Part shown: positions 15,067 to 22,896 of the stretch, piece after piece | Position numbering within the stretch: position 1 is the first letter of the stretch | How the letters are laid out: each line of letters opens with the position of its first letter | Source of the DNA: an uncultured Bacteroidales bacterium | Lineage (GTDB): Bacteria; Bacteroidota; Bacteroidia; Bacteroidales; P3 | DNA: 64,000 nucleotides | Reading direction: 5' to 3' | NCBI GenBank assembly: GCA_900316235.1 | Contig: ONCC01000004.1 | Span: 1-64,000 of the forward strand | Made by a program: the position numbers and the translations under genes | Notes under the pieces: model-generated | Told to the model about the DNA's origin: nothing | The model's input: only the letters and a program-made list of their open reading frames with translations | Database searches by the model: none

Positions 15067-15802
15067 TTATTCAGCTTTGGGAGCCTCTTCCTCGGCCTTG
15101 GGGGTCTCATCGCTCTTGCGGGGACGGCGGGCGCGGGTTTTCTTCTCGACGGGCTTCTCCTCGGTGGCCTCCATGGCGGGAGCCTCTTCCTCGGCCTGGG
15201 CGTCCTTGTCGAGGGCGCGCTCGTTCAGACCTTCCTGGATGGCCTCGCACATGTGCTTGAGGATGGCGGCAATCGACTTCGACGCATCATCGTTAGCGGG
15301 AATCGGGAAGTCGATCAAACAGGGCGCTGGGCAGACGGGTGAGGTCGGCGATAGAACCGAGGTTCTTGTCGAGTTTGGCACGCTCGCGCTGCACCTGGAG
15401 GCGCTCACGCTTGCTGATATTATTGAAGTCTTTGTCGTGCATCAGCTGGTCGAGGCTGTTCATCTTCTTGACAGCCTTGCGGATGGTCTGGAAGTTGGTG
15501 AGCATACCGCCCGGCCAACGCTCGGTGACGAAGGGCATGTCCACGCTCTGAGCCATCTCGGCGACGACGTCCTTGGCCTGCTTCTTGGTGGCCACGAAGA
15601 GGATCTTCTTGCCACTCTTGGCCATCTGCTTCAGGGCAGCGGCGGCCTCGTCGGCTTTGGCGATGGTCTTCTGCAGGTCGATGACATGGATACCATTGTG
15701 CTCTTTGAAAATGTAGGGAGCCATCTTGGGGTTCCACTTACGTTTGAGGTGGCCAAAGTGGCAACCAGCTTCGAGCAGTTCTTCAAATTTGAGTTCGTTC
15801 AT
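15067..15802 (-). pseudogene. rpsB: Ribosomal protein S2, internal deletion with frameshift as read
   Basis: S2 of the 30S subunit. The N-terminal part (MNELKFEELLEAGCHFGHLKRKWNPKM to DLTRLPSALF) is intact up to about 15317. After ALF the frame runs to a stop within eight codons, while the +1 frame gives IDFPIPANDDASKSI and the C-terminal acidic extension, ending at 15067. Compared with E. coli S2, about 33 residues (the segment holding the IPVFAIVDTN motif) are absent at the joint. A functional S2 cannot be made from this reading. The same operon carries a similar lesion in tsf, pointing to assembly trouble in highly conserved genes; a real second copy elsewhere is the alternative. The C-terminal tail is Glu/Lys/Ala-rich (ETPKAEEEAPKAE). 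Confidence 0.85.
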
Positions 15803-15961
15803 GTTTGTTTACTTTCCTTTTTGTTGTTAAACTTTTACCAATTCTTGAGTAGTCCTTTGGGCTATGTTTTTCGGCCGTCCTATGCAGCACGAAGTGGCAA
15901 CATAGCGGAGCATCTTAAGAATTTGGATACTAAACTGTGTCCAGCTTTTATAATACCAATA
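15803..15961 (-). promoter_or_regulatory. rpsI-rpsB intergenic leader with a long stem
   Basis: The 159-bp gap between rpsI and rpsB contains 8-bp inverted arms GCTATGTT/AACATAGC (15861-15868 and 15899-15906) enclosing a smaller hairpin (GCAC GAAGT GGC region). It may be an RNA control element for rpsB-tsf, by analogy with autoregulated S2 leaders in other bacteria. No -7 promoter element is evident in it. Confidence 0.35.
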
Positions 15962-16351
15962 TTAACGCTTGCTGAACTGGAAGCGCTTACGGGCTTTGGG
16001 CTGACCGGCTTTCTTACGCTCGACCATACGCGGGTCACGCATCAGGAAGCCTTCCTTCTTCAGGGCGGGGCGGTCCTCGATGTTGTTCTCGCAGAGGGCG
16101 CGGGCGATAGCCATACGCAGAGCCTGGGCCTGGCCGGTGATGCCGCCACCGTCGAGGTTGGCTTTGACATCCCATTTGCCTTCGGCGTTAGCCACGGCGA
16201 AAGCCTGATTCACGATGTACTGCAGCGGACCGGTGGGGAAATATTCCTTGTAGTCGCGGCCGTTGACCTTGATTTCGCCATTGCCGGTGGTCATATAGAC
16301 GCGGGCCACGGCGGTCTTTCTTCTACCAATGGTGTTGATTACTTCTGCCAT
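15962..16351 (-). CDS. rpsI: 30S ribosomal protein S9
   Basis: 129 aa with the S9 signatures GRRKTAVARVYM, GQAQALRMAIARAL and the basic C-terminal tail ending KARKRFQFSKR that reaches the P-site tRNA. Length is normal. It starts 9 bp after rplM in the usual rplM-rpsI pair, followed here by rpsB and tsf. Confidence 0.98.
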   Translation of the reverse strand: MAEVINTIGRRKTAVARVYMTTGNGEIKVNGRDYKEYFPTGPLQYIVNQAFAVANAEGKWDVKANLDGGGITGQAQALRMAIARALCENNIEDRPALKKEGFLMRDPRMVERKKAGQPKARKRFQFSKR

Positions 16352-16360
16352 ATCTTATTC

Positions 16361-16816
16361 TTATCTTACTTCATTAATATTAATGGCTTTGGGGTTCTGA
16401 CCCTGATGGGGATGCTCGCTGCCGGCATAGATGTAGAGGTTGCGGTAGAGAGCAGCACCGAGGCGGTTCTTCGGAAGCATGCCCTTGATGGCGTGCTCGA
16501 GGATACGCTCAGGGTGGATGGCGCGCACCTTGGCAGGAGTGGTCTCACGCTGGCCGCCGGGATAACCGGTGTAGCGCTGATAAATCTTGTCAGTCTCCTT
16601 CTTGCCGCTGAAGACAACCTTCTCGGCGTTGATGATGATGACATTGTCGCCGCAATCAACATGCGGGGTGAAGCAGGGCTTGGTCTTGCCGCGCAGAATG
16701 TTGGCTACGCGGGTGGCCAGGCGACCTACGGTCTGTCCTTCGGCATCAACCAGCACCCATTCTTTCTGAACGGTCTGCTTGTTGGCTGATACGGTTTTGT
16801 AACTTAACGTACTCAT
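16361..16816 (-). CDS. rplM: 50S ribosomal protein L13
   Basis: 151 aa, complete, with WVLVDAEGQTVGRLAT, the central GDNVIIINAEKVVFSGKK, and HPERILEHAIKGMLPKNRLG. First gene of the rplM-rpsI-rpsB-tsf operon. A promoter lies at 16984-16991, leaving a leader of about 160 nt, unusually long for this genome, which may carry autoregulation. Confidence 0.98.
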   Translation of the reverse strand: MSTLSYKTVSANKQTVQKEWVLVDAEGQTVGRLATRVANILRGKTKPCFTPHVDCGDNVIIINAEKVVFSGKKETDKIYQRYTGYPGGQRETTPAKVRAIHPERILEHAIKGMLPKNRLGAALYRNLYIYAGSEHPHQGQNPKAININEVR

Positions 16817-16991
16817 TTTTTTATTTTACTAACGATGATGTTTTTTGTTCAAAACTATTCTTTTCTCCTCCGATTAATGCACATTTTGACCGCTGACGGA
16901 TAATTGGCCTCCATGCGTAGTAACCTGAGAAAGTGCGACTTGAACGGGTAGACAAGACACAACTTCCCCATTTTTGGAGAGTGCAAAGTTA
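16817..16991 (-). promoter_or_regulatory. rplM operon promoter and long leader
   Basis: The -7 element TAACTTTG (minus strand, 16984-16991) precedes a leader of about 160 nt running to the rplM ATG. The leader contains short inverted elements and a possible 19-codon open frame starting ATGGAGGCC. E. coli L13 represses its own mRNA through the leader, so a similar control is plausible, but no specific structure is recognised. Confidence 0.4.
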
Positions 16992-17022
16992 CGAACAATT
17001 TTTCAACTGGCAAAATATTTTT

Positions 17023-18210
17023 TCACATTTTGCATAGAAAACCGCATTTCCGGTCTCCTACACTCGTGGCGACGACGAAATAGTCGCCGCCTTCCTTGAG
17101 GCCCAACTGCTTCTGTAGCACTGCGGCCTCCAAGGGGTAGTTGCGGGTCACCACATGGGCCCGGCCGCCTGGGATGGCGGCCAGCACCTCCTTGCGGCTG
17201 AGTTTCAGCTCCCGCAATACCTCGAAGATACGCCCGGGGAAGTCGCCGACAAACCGGTCGGCGCTATACAGGTGGGTGTTGCGCCCCAGCAATTCCAAGC
17301 CATAGCGCTGGGCGAGGAGCTTGAAGGGGCCACCCTTCATCAAGGTGGCGTCGGGCTCATAGAGGTAACGCCCCACCTGTCGGCAGTAGCGGCCTTCGGC
17401 CGCGGCCTCCTCACTGCGGGAGAAAGAGAAGGGAGTCCTCGGAGTATTCTGAGTAATCAGAGTATTTAGATTGACACAGGTTATTTGCGGCTCGCCTGCA
17501 GGCGAGCCGCAGAGGAAGAGGACCTCCTTGCACTCGCCCTTCACGCCCACGACATGCACCTCGCCGACGTCGCCCAGCTGGCGACAGGCGAGGTCGATGT
17601 CTATCATGGGGCTGGCCTTGACCATGAGTCGCTGGCAGCGGGCGCGCAGCAGCGCCGCATGGTCGAGGATATTGGGGGTGCAGTCCTCGAAGCCCGCGAC
17701 CTTGCGGCCCGCGGCGTTGCGGCGCGCGGGGTCGAGGTAAATGAGGTGAAAGGTAAAAGATGAAAGGTGGGATTGGAGCCACTGGAGGCTGTCGTCGCAG
17801 TGGACGGTGACGTTCCGGATGCCGAGGGCGCGGAGGTTGTGCTCCATGAGGGCGCAGAGCTGCGGGTCGCGCTCGACGTAGTCGACATGCTGGGCCACAC
17901 GGGCGAAGGCCAGGGTGTCGATGCCCATGCCTCCTGTCAGGTCGGCGACGGTGAGCGGAGCGGGCAGGAGGCTGGCTTTGTAGCGGGCCGCAGCCTCGGA
18001 GGAGGACTGCTCGCGGTTGAGGCGCGGGGGGTAGAGGTAGTCGGGGCATGCCAGCAGGCTGGGCCACTTGTCGTGGGCCGTCCGCAGGCCCTCGATCTGC
18101 TGCACGGCAACGGGCATATCAATAGAAGGATACCGCGCGGCACTCAGCAGCAGCCTCGCGGTATCCTCGTCCTTATGGGCGTTTACGAAATCAATAAACT
18201 CCTTGGTCAT
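17023..18210 (-). CDS. Class I SAM-dependent methyltransferase with THUMP-like C-terminal domain
   Basis: 395 aa. SAM-binding motif I is DLTGGMGIDT (90-99), motif II-like DYVERD (110-115), and motif IV YLDPARR (158-164). The C-terminal part (ATLMKGGPFKLLAQRYG, LYSADRFVGDFPGR) matches the THUMP-like domain of this Bacteroidota family; RNA is the probable substrate but the site is unknown. Three repeat structures interrupt the coding region: a 9-bp array (17430-17474), a 24-bp palindrome (17487-17510), and a 7-bp array (17744-17771). The 5' end overlaps the nucleotidyltransferase gene by 20 bp, implying cotranscription. Confidence 0.85.
   Translation of the reverse strand: MTKEFIDFVNAHKDEDTARLLLSAARYPSIDMPVAVQQIEGLRTAHDKWPSLLACPDYLYPPRLNREQSSSEAAARYKASLLPAPLTVADLTGGMGIDTLAFARVAQHVDYVERDPQLCALMEHNLRALGIRNVTVHCDDSLQWLQSHLSSFTFHLIYLDPARRNAAGRKVAGFEDCTPNILDHAALLRARCQRLMVKASPMIDIDLACRQLGDVGEVHVVGVKGECKEVLFLCGSPAGEPQITCVNLNTLITQNTPRTPFSFSRSEEAAAEGRYCRQVGRYLYEPDATLMKGGPFKLLAQRYGLELLGRNTHLYSADRFVGDFPGRIFEVLRELKLSRKEVLAAIPGGRAHVVTRNYPLEAAVLQKQLGLKEGGDYFVVATSVGDRKCGFLCKM
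17430..17474. repeat. Period-9 array in the methyltransferase gene
   Basis: Plus-strand units AGGGAGTCC, TCGGAGTAT, TCTGAGTAA, TCAGAGTAT, TTAGATTGA; the middle three fit TCNGANTAN. The gene reads the complement as NTLITQNTPRT, the same phase as copy 2 in the helicase. Confidence 0.8.
17487..17510. repeat. 24-bp perfect palindrome in the methyltransferase gene
   Basis: GCGGCTCGCCTG followed by its exact complement, no spacer, centred between 17498 and 17499. It encodes CGSPAGEP on the minus strand and lies only 12 bp from the period-9 array. Confidence 0.85.
17744..17771. repeat. Period-7 array in the methyltransferase gene
   Basis: Plus-strand units AGGTGAA, AGGTAAA, AGATGAA, AGGTGGG. The gene reads the complement as HLSSFTFHL just before motif IV. 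A related array lies in rsmH (46686-46713). Confidence 0.55.
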
Positions 18211-19081
18211 GCAGTTTCTTCAGGCGGGCGACGACCATGGGGCGGTCCTCCTTGTAGGTGACGCCGAACCACTGTGCCGTGGTCTTCAGCACCGTCATGG
18301 TGGCATAGCCATTGTGGATGAAGGTGTTCACCGCGAAGGGGATGTAGTACTCGCTCTTGAGTTCGTTGCCGTGTTCCTTGAGGAAATCCACGAAGAGCTC
18401 TTCACTCTTCTCGAAGTAGTCGGGCGTGAAGCCGAAGAGGTTCATGCTCACCGTGGCGTCGGCCGGCAGCGGGTGCATGGAGCCGTCGCTATCCTTGTAT
18501 TCGATGCCGTTGGCGGTGTGGCCTATGGAGGTGCGCTCAGTCATGCCGATGAGGAGTCCGTCGGCGGAGGTCTCGCAGACGCCGCGGCTCACGGTTCCGT
18601 TCTCCGAGAGGGTGTTCTCCAGGCGGTAGCCCACCATGCAGTACTTGCCTTTGGTGCCCTCGAGGGTCATGAGGTGCTTGGCCATCACCTCGAAGGCGTC
18701 GCGGCCGTAGAAGTCGTCGGCGTTGATGATGGCGAAGGGCTCGTGGATGACCTCTTTGGCCATGAGGATGGCGTGGTTGGTGCCCCAGGGTTTCTCACGT
18801 CCTTCGGGAACTTTGAAGCCCGCGGGGAGCTTGTCGAGTTCCTGGAAAACATACTCCACCTCGATCTTGTTGCCGAAGTGTGCGGCGTTGATGCGGCTCT
18901 TGAACTCCTCCTCGAAGGAGTGGCGGATAACGAAGACCACCTTGCCGAAGCCGGCGCGGATAGCATCCATGATGCTGTAGTCCATGATGATTTCGCCGTG
19001 GGGGCCTACGCCGTCCATCTGCTTCAGTCCACCGTAGCGGCTGCCCATGCCGGCAGCAAGAACAAGTAATGTTGGTTTCAT
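18191..19081 (-). CDS. Sugar-phosphate nucleotidyltransferase family protein
   Basis: 296 aa with the nucleotide-binding signature LAAGMGSRYGGLKQ at the N-terminus and INADDFYG (metal-binding Asp) in the middle, typical of NDP-sugar pyrophosphorylases (GlmU/RfbA superfamily). The C-terminal part (FFVDFLKEHG-like region, YYIPFAVNTF) matches a Bacteroidota subgroup whose sugar substrate is not established. First gene of a pair with the THUMP-like methyltransferase; the two reading frames overlap by 20 bp. Confidence 0.8.
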   Translation of the reverse strand: MKPTLLVLAAGMGSRYGGLKQMDGVGPHGEIIMDYSIMDAIRAGFGKVVFVIRHSFEEEFKSRINAAHFGNKIEVEYVFQELDKLPAGFKVPEGREKPWGTNHAILMAKEVIHEPFAIINADDFYGRDAFEVMAKHLMTLEGTKGKYCMVGYRLENTLSENGTVSRGVCETSADGLLIGMTERTSIGHTANGIEYKDSDGSMHPLPADATVSMNLFGFTPDYFEKSEELFVDFLKEHGNELKSEYYIPFAVNTFIHNGYATMTVLKTTAQWFGVTYKEDRPMVVARLKKLHDQGVY

Positions 19082-19110
19082 ATTTGATGTATTATTATGT
19101 TATTATGATT

Positions 19111-19557
19111 TTATCTTTTCTTCTTGAAAAACTCTTTCACCAGCTCGCTGCATTCCTCTGCTCTCACGCCCGCGGTGACTTCGGTCTTGGGGTGCAGCAT
19201 GGTGCGACCCAGCCGTTCGAAACCGCGCTTCTCGTCGCCGGCACCATAGACGATGCGCTCCAGCTGACTCCATCCCAGGGCGCCGGCGCACATCACGCAG
19301 GGCTCGAGGGTGACGAAGAGGGTGCACCCCGTGAGGTATTTGGCTCCCAGGTGTTCGGCGGCGGCGGTGATGGCCAGCATCTCGGCATGCGCTGTGACGT
19401 CGTGCAGCATCTCCGTCTGGTTGTGTGCGCGGGCGATCACAGTGTCGTTGCACACAACCACGGCACCCACCGGTATCTCGCCGGCGGCTTCGGCCTTGCG
19501 CGCCTCGCGCAGCGCCTCGCCCATGAAGTAGTCGTCGTCGGGTTGCAGGATTCCCAT
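19111..19557 (-). CDS. tadA: tRNA-specific adenosine(34) deaminase
   Basis: 148-aa cytidine-deaminase-fold enzyme converting A34 to inosine in tRNA-Arg(ACG). Zinc ligands and catalytic Glu are in HAE (H57, E59) and PCVMC (C87, C90). Length is normal. Its ATG shares one base with the TGA of the upstream LolA-like gene (TGATG), suggesting translational coupling to the envelope operon. Confidence 0.95.
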   Translation of the reverse strand: MGILQPDDDYFMGEALREARKAEAAGEIPVGAVVVCNDTVIARAHNQTEMLHDVTAHAEMLAITAAAEHLGAKYLTGCTLFVTLEPCVMCAGALGWSQLERIVYGAGDEKRGFERLGRTMLHPKTEVTAGVRAEECSELVKEFFKKKR

Positions 19558-20300
19558 CAGTTGTGCTCGAATAATTCGGTGTTCAGTTGTTCGAAGTGGG
19601 TGGTGCTGTTCATGATGGTCAGCACGCCACCGCGCATGAAACTCTCCAGCGACGGCAGAATGCCTGTCGCCAGCGGTTGGTATTCGTGGATGCTCTTCCA
19701 GTCGATATGTCCTTCGCGGCGCGGTGAGTAGTCCTCCACCAGCTTGTCGGTCTCGAAGATGAGGGTCAGCAGGCCGCTCTCGGGTTCGAACATGTAGTAG
19801 CGCTCGTACATGCCGGGGCAGTTGACCCTCACCACCTGCAGCGGCTCACCCTTGAGGGTGGTGTTGCCGTTCCATGACAGCGTGGCCCCTTTGGTGCGCC
19901 AGTTATACAGCGGCCCGCGGAAGTCGTAGCCCTGCAGCCTGTCGTAGAAGTCGGACTGGCTGGTGAGCTCCCACTCCTCGCTGGAGGGCGAGTATTTGAG
20001 GAAGTAGTCTTTGCCGTTGCTGATGAGGCCTGTCTCCAGCTTGCCGCGGTTCCACACCTCCACGCGGAACTTCTCGGGTGCGGCATACCAGCGTTTCATC
20101 CAGATGGTGTCTTTCTCTCCGTAGAAGGTGATGGCGGTCTCCATCACCAGCAGGCTGTCCTGCGGCAGCCCCTCGATGTTGAGCATCCGCAGGTAGCGGT
20201 CCACCACCGCCTTGGCGGTGTCGTCCAGCAGGTCCTGGTGGTTCTGGGACTGTGCCCATAGCGGCAGTGCCAGCAGTAAAACCAAAGCGATCTTCTTCAT
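19557..20300 (-). CDS. Periplasmic LolA-like protein
   Basis: 247 aa. A signal peptide (MKKIALVLLLALPLWAQSQ) leads to a mature protein with alternating strands resembling outer-membrane lipoprotein-sorting proteins: YAAPEKFRVEVWNRGKLETG, ISNGKDYFLKYSPSS, YYMFEPESGLLTLI. Probable role in handling lipoproteins or lipid in the periplasm, inferred from fold-like pattern and from sitting between a DUF4292-like lipoprotein and tadA. Start at 20298-20300 is chosen because it gives a clean signal peptide 8 bp after the upstream gene; a longer open frame upstream has no such signal. Confidence 0.65.
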   Translation of the reverse strand: MKKIALVLLLALPLWAQSQNHQDLLDDTAKAVVDRYLRMLNIEGLPQDSLLVMETAITFYGEKDTIWMKRWYAAPEKFRVEVWNRGKLETGLISNGKDYFLKYSPSSEEWELTSQSDFYDRLQGYDFRGPLYNWRTKGATLSWNGNTTLKGEPLQVVRVNCPGMYERYYMFEPESGLLTLIFETDKLVEDYSPRREGHIDWKSIHEYQPLATGILPSLESFMRGGVLTIMNSTTHFEQLNTELFEHN

Positions 20301-20308
20301 ACTTTTCT

Positions 20309-20785
20309 TTATTTGTTGAACGGGAAGGAGAGGTTCTCGACCTTCTCGCGGCGTGTGATGCGCACCTGCATCGTGATGTCGAGCCTGCGCGCCAGCTCCT
20401 CGATGCGGCGTTCGGCGTCGTCGCTCTCCAGGATGCCTTGGAGGTCGGCGAAGGTCAGGGGTGTCTTCGCCACGCGGCTCAGGTCGTTGTAGTTGCCTCT
20501 GCGGTCTTGACCCAGCAGGGGTGCCTTGACCCATACCGAGTCGGGTGTCGCCATAGCACGTCCCACCTCGATGAACTTGCTCACGCTGCACCAAATCACC
20601 TTGTCGCGGTCCATGCGCACCTGTCCGCTGACGCTCATGCCGTCCACAGTGCCCGTGAAGGTCATCACCGTGTAGTCGTGACGCTCCGCCTGCTGGGGAG
20701 TAGAGGAGACCCCCTGTGTGCTACGGCAGCCCACAGTGGTCAATGCCAGCATGGCGACACATAGGAGTATCCTGAATGTCTTCAT
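20309..20785 (-). CDS. Short DUF4292-like lipoprotein
   Basis: 158 aa with a lipoprotein signal (lipobox LTTVGC, Cys20). The mature part (GTVDGMSVSGQVRMDRDKVIWCSV, TPDSVWVKAPLLG, PLSFPF-like ending LSFPFNK) follows the DUF4292 pattern of Bacteroidota outer-membrane lipoproteins, but the protein lacks about the middle third of the usual 230-270 residues. It shares ATGA with the upstream TPR lipoprotein gene. Function in the family is unknown; the conserved TPR-DUF4292 pairing suggests an envelope assembly role. Confidence 0.65.
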   Translation of the reverse strand: MKTFRILLCVAMLALTTVGCRSTQGVSSTPQQAERHDYTVMTFTGTVDGMSVSGQVRMDRDKVIWCSVSKFIEVGRAMATPDSVWVKAPLLGQDRRGNYNDLSRVAKTPLTFADLQGILESDDAERRIEELARRLDITMQVRITRREKVENLSFPFNK

Positions 20786-22434
20786 TTTTTGATGGCTTTG
20801 AGGTGGTTCTGAAGGGTCTCGCTCTTAGGGTCGAGCTTCACGGCCTTCTCCATGTAGGGCAGCGCCTCGCGGTCGCGTCCCATCAGGTGGAGGATCCAGG
20901 CGTAGGTGTCGAGGTTGTTGGCGTTGTCGGGTTGTGCCTCGATGGTGCGGCGGCTCATACCCTCGGCCTTCTCCAGCTCGCGGTTCTGCTCCGAGAGGTA
21001 GTAGGCGTAGTTGTTCAGCGTCATCATGTCGTCGGGCCGCAGCTCCAGGCAGCGGTCGAAGGTTTTCCAGGCCTTGTCGTATTGTCCTGTGCGGTAGTAG
21101 GCCTCGGCCATCAGGCCGTAGGTCTCCACCTCGAGGTAGCCTTTGGTGAAGCCCCAGTTCTCGGCCGTCTGCAGTTCCTTGAGGGCCTCGTCGTAGTGTT
21201 CCTGTCGCAGGGCGGTCTGTGCCAGCAGGAAGTGGGGCAGTGTGTGGACGGGGAAGAGCAGTGCCGCACGGCGGGCATAGTGCTCGATCTTGGCGTCGTC
21301 GTCGGAGCTGCTGGCGAGACTCACCAGCAGAAGCTCCCACATCTCGTACATGCTGCTGTCGCGCATGAGGGCGTTCTCGAACTGGTGGGCCGCCTCGGCG
21401 TAGCGCTCCTGGTTGAAGAGCACATTGCCGTAGAAGGCGGCGAACTCGGTGCTGTCCTCGCACTCCTTCATCACCTTGTCCATTAGGCGGAAGGTGGTGG
21501 CTTTGTGTGTGTCGAAGAACTCCTCGTTGCTGTAGAACGAGCCCAGAATCTGCAGTTTGCTCTTGGCGTCGAGTCCGGGGTTGTCGAAGGCGCGCACCAT
21601 CTCGCTGTCGGCCTCGGCGGGGTGGCCTGTGGCCTTGTAGTATTCGGCCAGCTGGATATGGATATAGGGGTCGTTGGGGTCGGCCGCGAGGACGCGGTCG
21701 TAGTAGGTCTTGGCCTTGGAGTAGTGCTTCTGCTGCATGTGCATCTCCGCCAGGATGGCCTGGTAGCGTTTCTCTCGTGGCATGGTCTCGGCCAGGGCCT
21801 CGATTTCTTTCATGGCCTTGTCGCTCTTGCCAGCGGCGTTCCACAGCTTTTGTTTCTGCAACGAGATGGGTTCGGTGACGCCTATCTTCTTCTCCACGCG
21901 GTTCAGCACCTCGACGGCCTTCGTCAGGTCGCCGGTGGCGATATAGGCGTTGGAAAGTTCGTAGTAGTATTCCAGTACCTCGGGGTGCCCCTTGACGATG
22001 GCTTCCCAGTTCTCGGCGAGTCCCTTGGTGTCGTCCTTCATCTGCTGGCATTGTGCCAGTGCCAGGCGGTACCACACATTGTCGCCGTTCAGTGCCACGG
22101 CCCTCTTGGCGCAGGCCTCGGCGCTGTCGGTCCAGTGGCGCTCGGCCAGGAGCTGGCTCATCTCATACCATGCCGCCGCGCACTCGGGGTGCTTCTCTGC
22201 GGCACGGGCGTAGGCCGTCAGGGCCTCGTTGCCGCGGCCGCTCTCCTGAAGGGCCAGGGCGTCGATGAGCATCCCGTCTGCCTCCAGTTGGTTTTCCGTC
22301 ACCTCCTTGATGGGCGGTCGCTCATAGCGGCCGCGTTCCGCGGTGGTGGCCTTCTTGCCGCTCCCGCATCCCGCCAGCGTCACCGCAGCCATCAGGCAGG
22401 CCGCCGTCAAAATTCTATATATATATATATACAT
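20782..22434 (-). CDS. TPR-repeat lipoprotein
   Basis: 550 aa. A short signal with lipobox LAGC (Cys23, VTLAGCGSG) precedes roughly a dozen TPR helices from residue 55 to the end (for example NEALTAYARAAEKHPECAAAWYE cut short here, AEADSEMVRAFDNPG, EALPYMEKAVKLDP). It is likely a periplasmic outer-membrane-anchored scaffold. The first codons after ATG are a (TA)8 dinucleotide run coding YIYIY; gain or loss of a unit would shift the frame, leaving a later in-frame ATG (residue 15) too close to the lipobox for a good signal. It heads the operon TPR-DUF4292-LolA-like-tadA. Confidence 0.85.
   Translation of the reverse strand: MYIYIYRILTAACLMAAVTLAGCGSGKKATTAERGRYERPPIKEVTENQLEADGMLIDALALQESGRGNEALTAYARAAEKHPECAAAWYEMSQLLAERHWTDSAEACAKRAVALNGDNVWYRLALAQCQQMKDDTKGLAENWEAIVKGHPEVLEYYYELSNAYIATGDLTKAVEVLNRVEKKIGVTEPISLQKQKLWNAAGKSDKAMKEIEALAETMPREKRYQAILAEMHMQQKHYSKAKTYYDRVLAADPNDPYIHIQLAEYYKATGHPAEADSEMVRAFDNPGLDAKSKLQILGSFYSNEEFFDTHKATTFRLMDKVMKECEDSTEFAAFYGNVLFNQERYAEAAHQFENALMRDSSMYEMWELLLVSLASSSDDDAKIEHYARRAALLFPVHTLPHFLLAQTALRQEHYDEALKELQTAENWGFTKGYLEVETYGLMAEAYYRTGQYDKAWKTFDRCLELRPDDMMTLNNYAYYLSEQNRELEKAEGMSRRTIEAQPDNANNLDTYAWILHLMGRDREALPYMEKAVKLDPKSETLQNHLKAIKK
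22416..22431. repeat. (TA)8 tract next to the start codon of the TPR lipoprotein
   Basis: Sixteen bases of pure TA abut the ATG (22432-22434, minus strand). It encodes the second to sixth residues of the lipoprotein and is a candidate for slipped-strand phase variation. Confidence 0.8.
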
Positions 22435-22565
22435 ATTTGTTATATTCTGTACCTAGGTTCCAATTTCAAATTTATTAACACAAAAATCCCCTTTTTATTG
22501 TGTCGGCAGGGATAAAAATGCGCTCCAGAAATGCTGTTTTCCAACAGCCTGATAATTAGTATCTA

Positions 22566-22664
22566 CTACCTATCAACACCGTATCATCTCCCTACCAACT
22601 CCTACCACGGTAGGAGTTGGTAGGGTGTTGGTAGGGTGTTGGCAGGGGGATGGGGGCAGGAGGG
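22566..22664. repeat. Period-11 palindromic array, intergenic (CCTACC family, copy 1)
   Basis: Units CTACCTATCAA, CACCGTATCAT, CTCCCTACCAA, CTCCTACCACG, GTAGGAGTTGG, TAGGGTGTTGG twice, then weaker CAGGGGGATGG and GGGCAGGAGGG. Perfect 17-bp arms 22590-22606 and 22609-22625 flank two bases. It lies in the 462-bp gap 22435-22896 between divergent genes, which otherwise holds only the promoter at 22745-22752 and the leader of the T9SS gene. Confidence 0.85.
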
Positions 22665-22744
22665 TGGTACCCCGAGGGGGAGGGGAGGAGCTGGCAGCGG
22701 TGGTTAAAAAAACAAAAAAAAGTTGCGGTGTGAAAAAAAAGTGC

Positions 22745-22752
22745 TATATTTG
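22745..22752 (+). promoter_or_regulatory. -7 element for the T9SS cargo gene
   Basis: TATATTTG fits TAnnTTTG, with TTG at 22723-22725 spaced 19 bp upstream as -33. The transcript would have a leader of about 135 nt before ATG 22897, long and A-rich. Confidence 0.7.
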
Positions 22753-22896
22753 CATTGTGAAATATAGTGTGAAATCGTATAGGATATTGGTTTATTGTAT
22801 TGGATAAGAATGTATTGGGCCCAGTTTGCCCGAATGCAAAATATAGAGACGAAACGAAAAAACAAATTTAATTTATTCATCAAAAAACAAACAACA

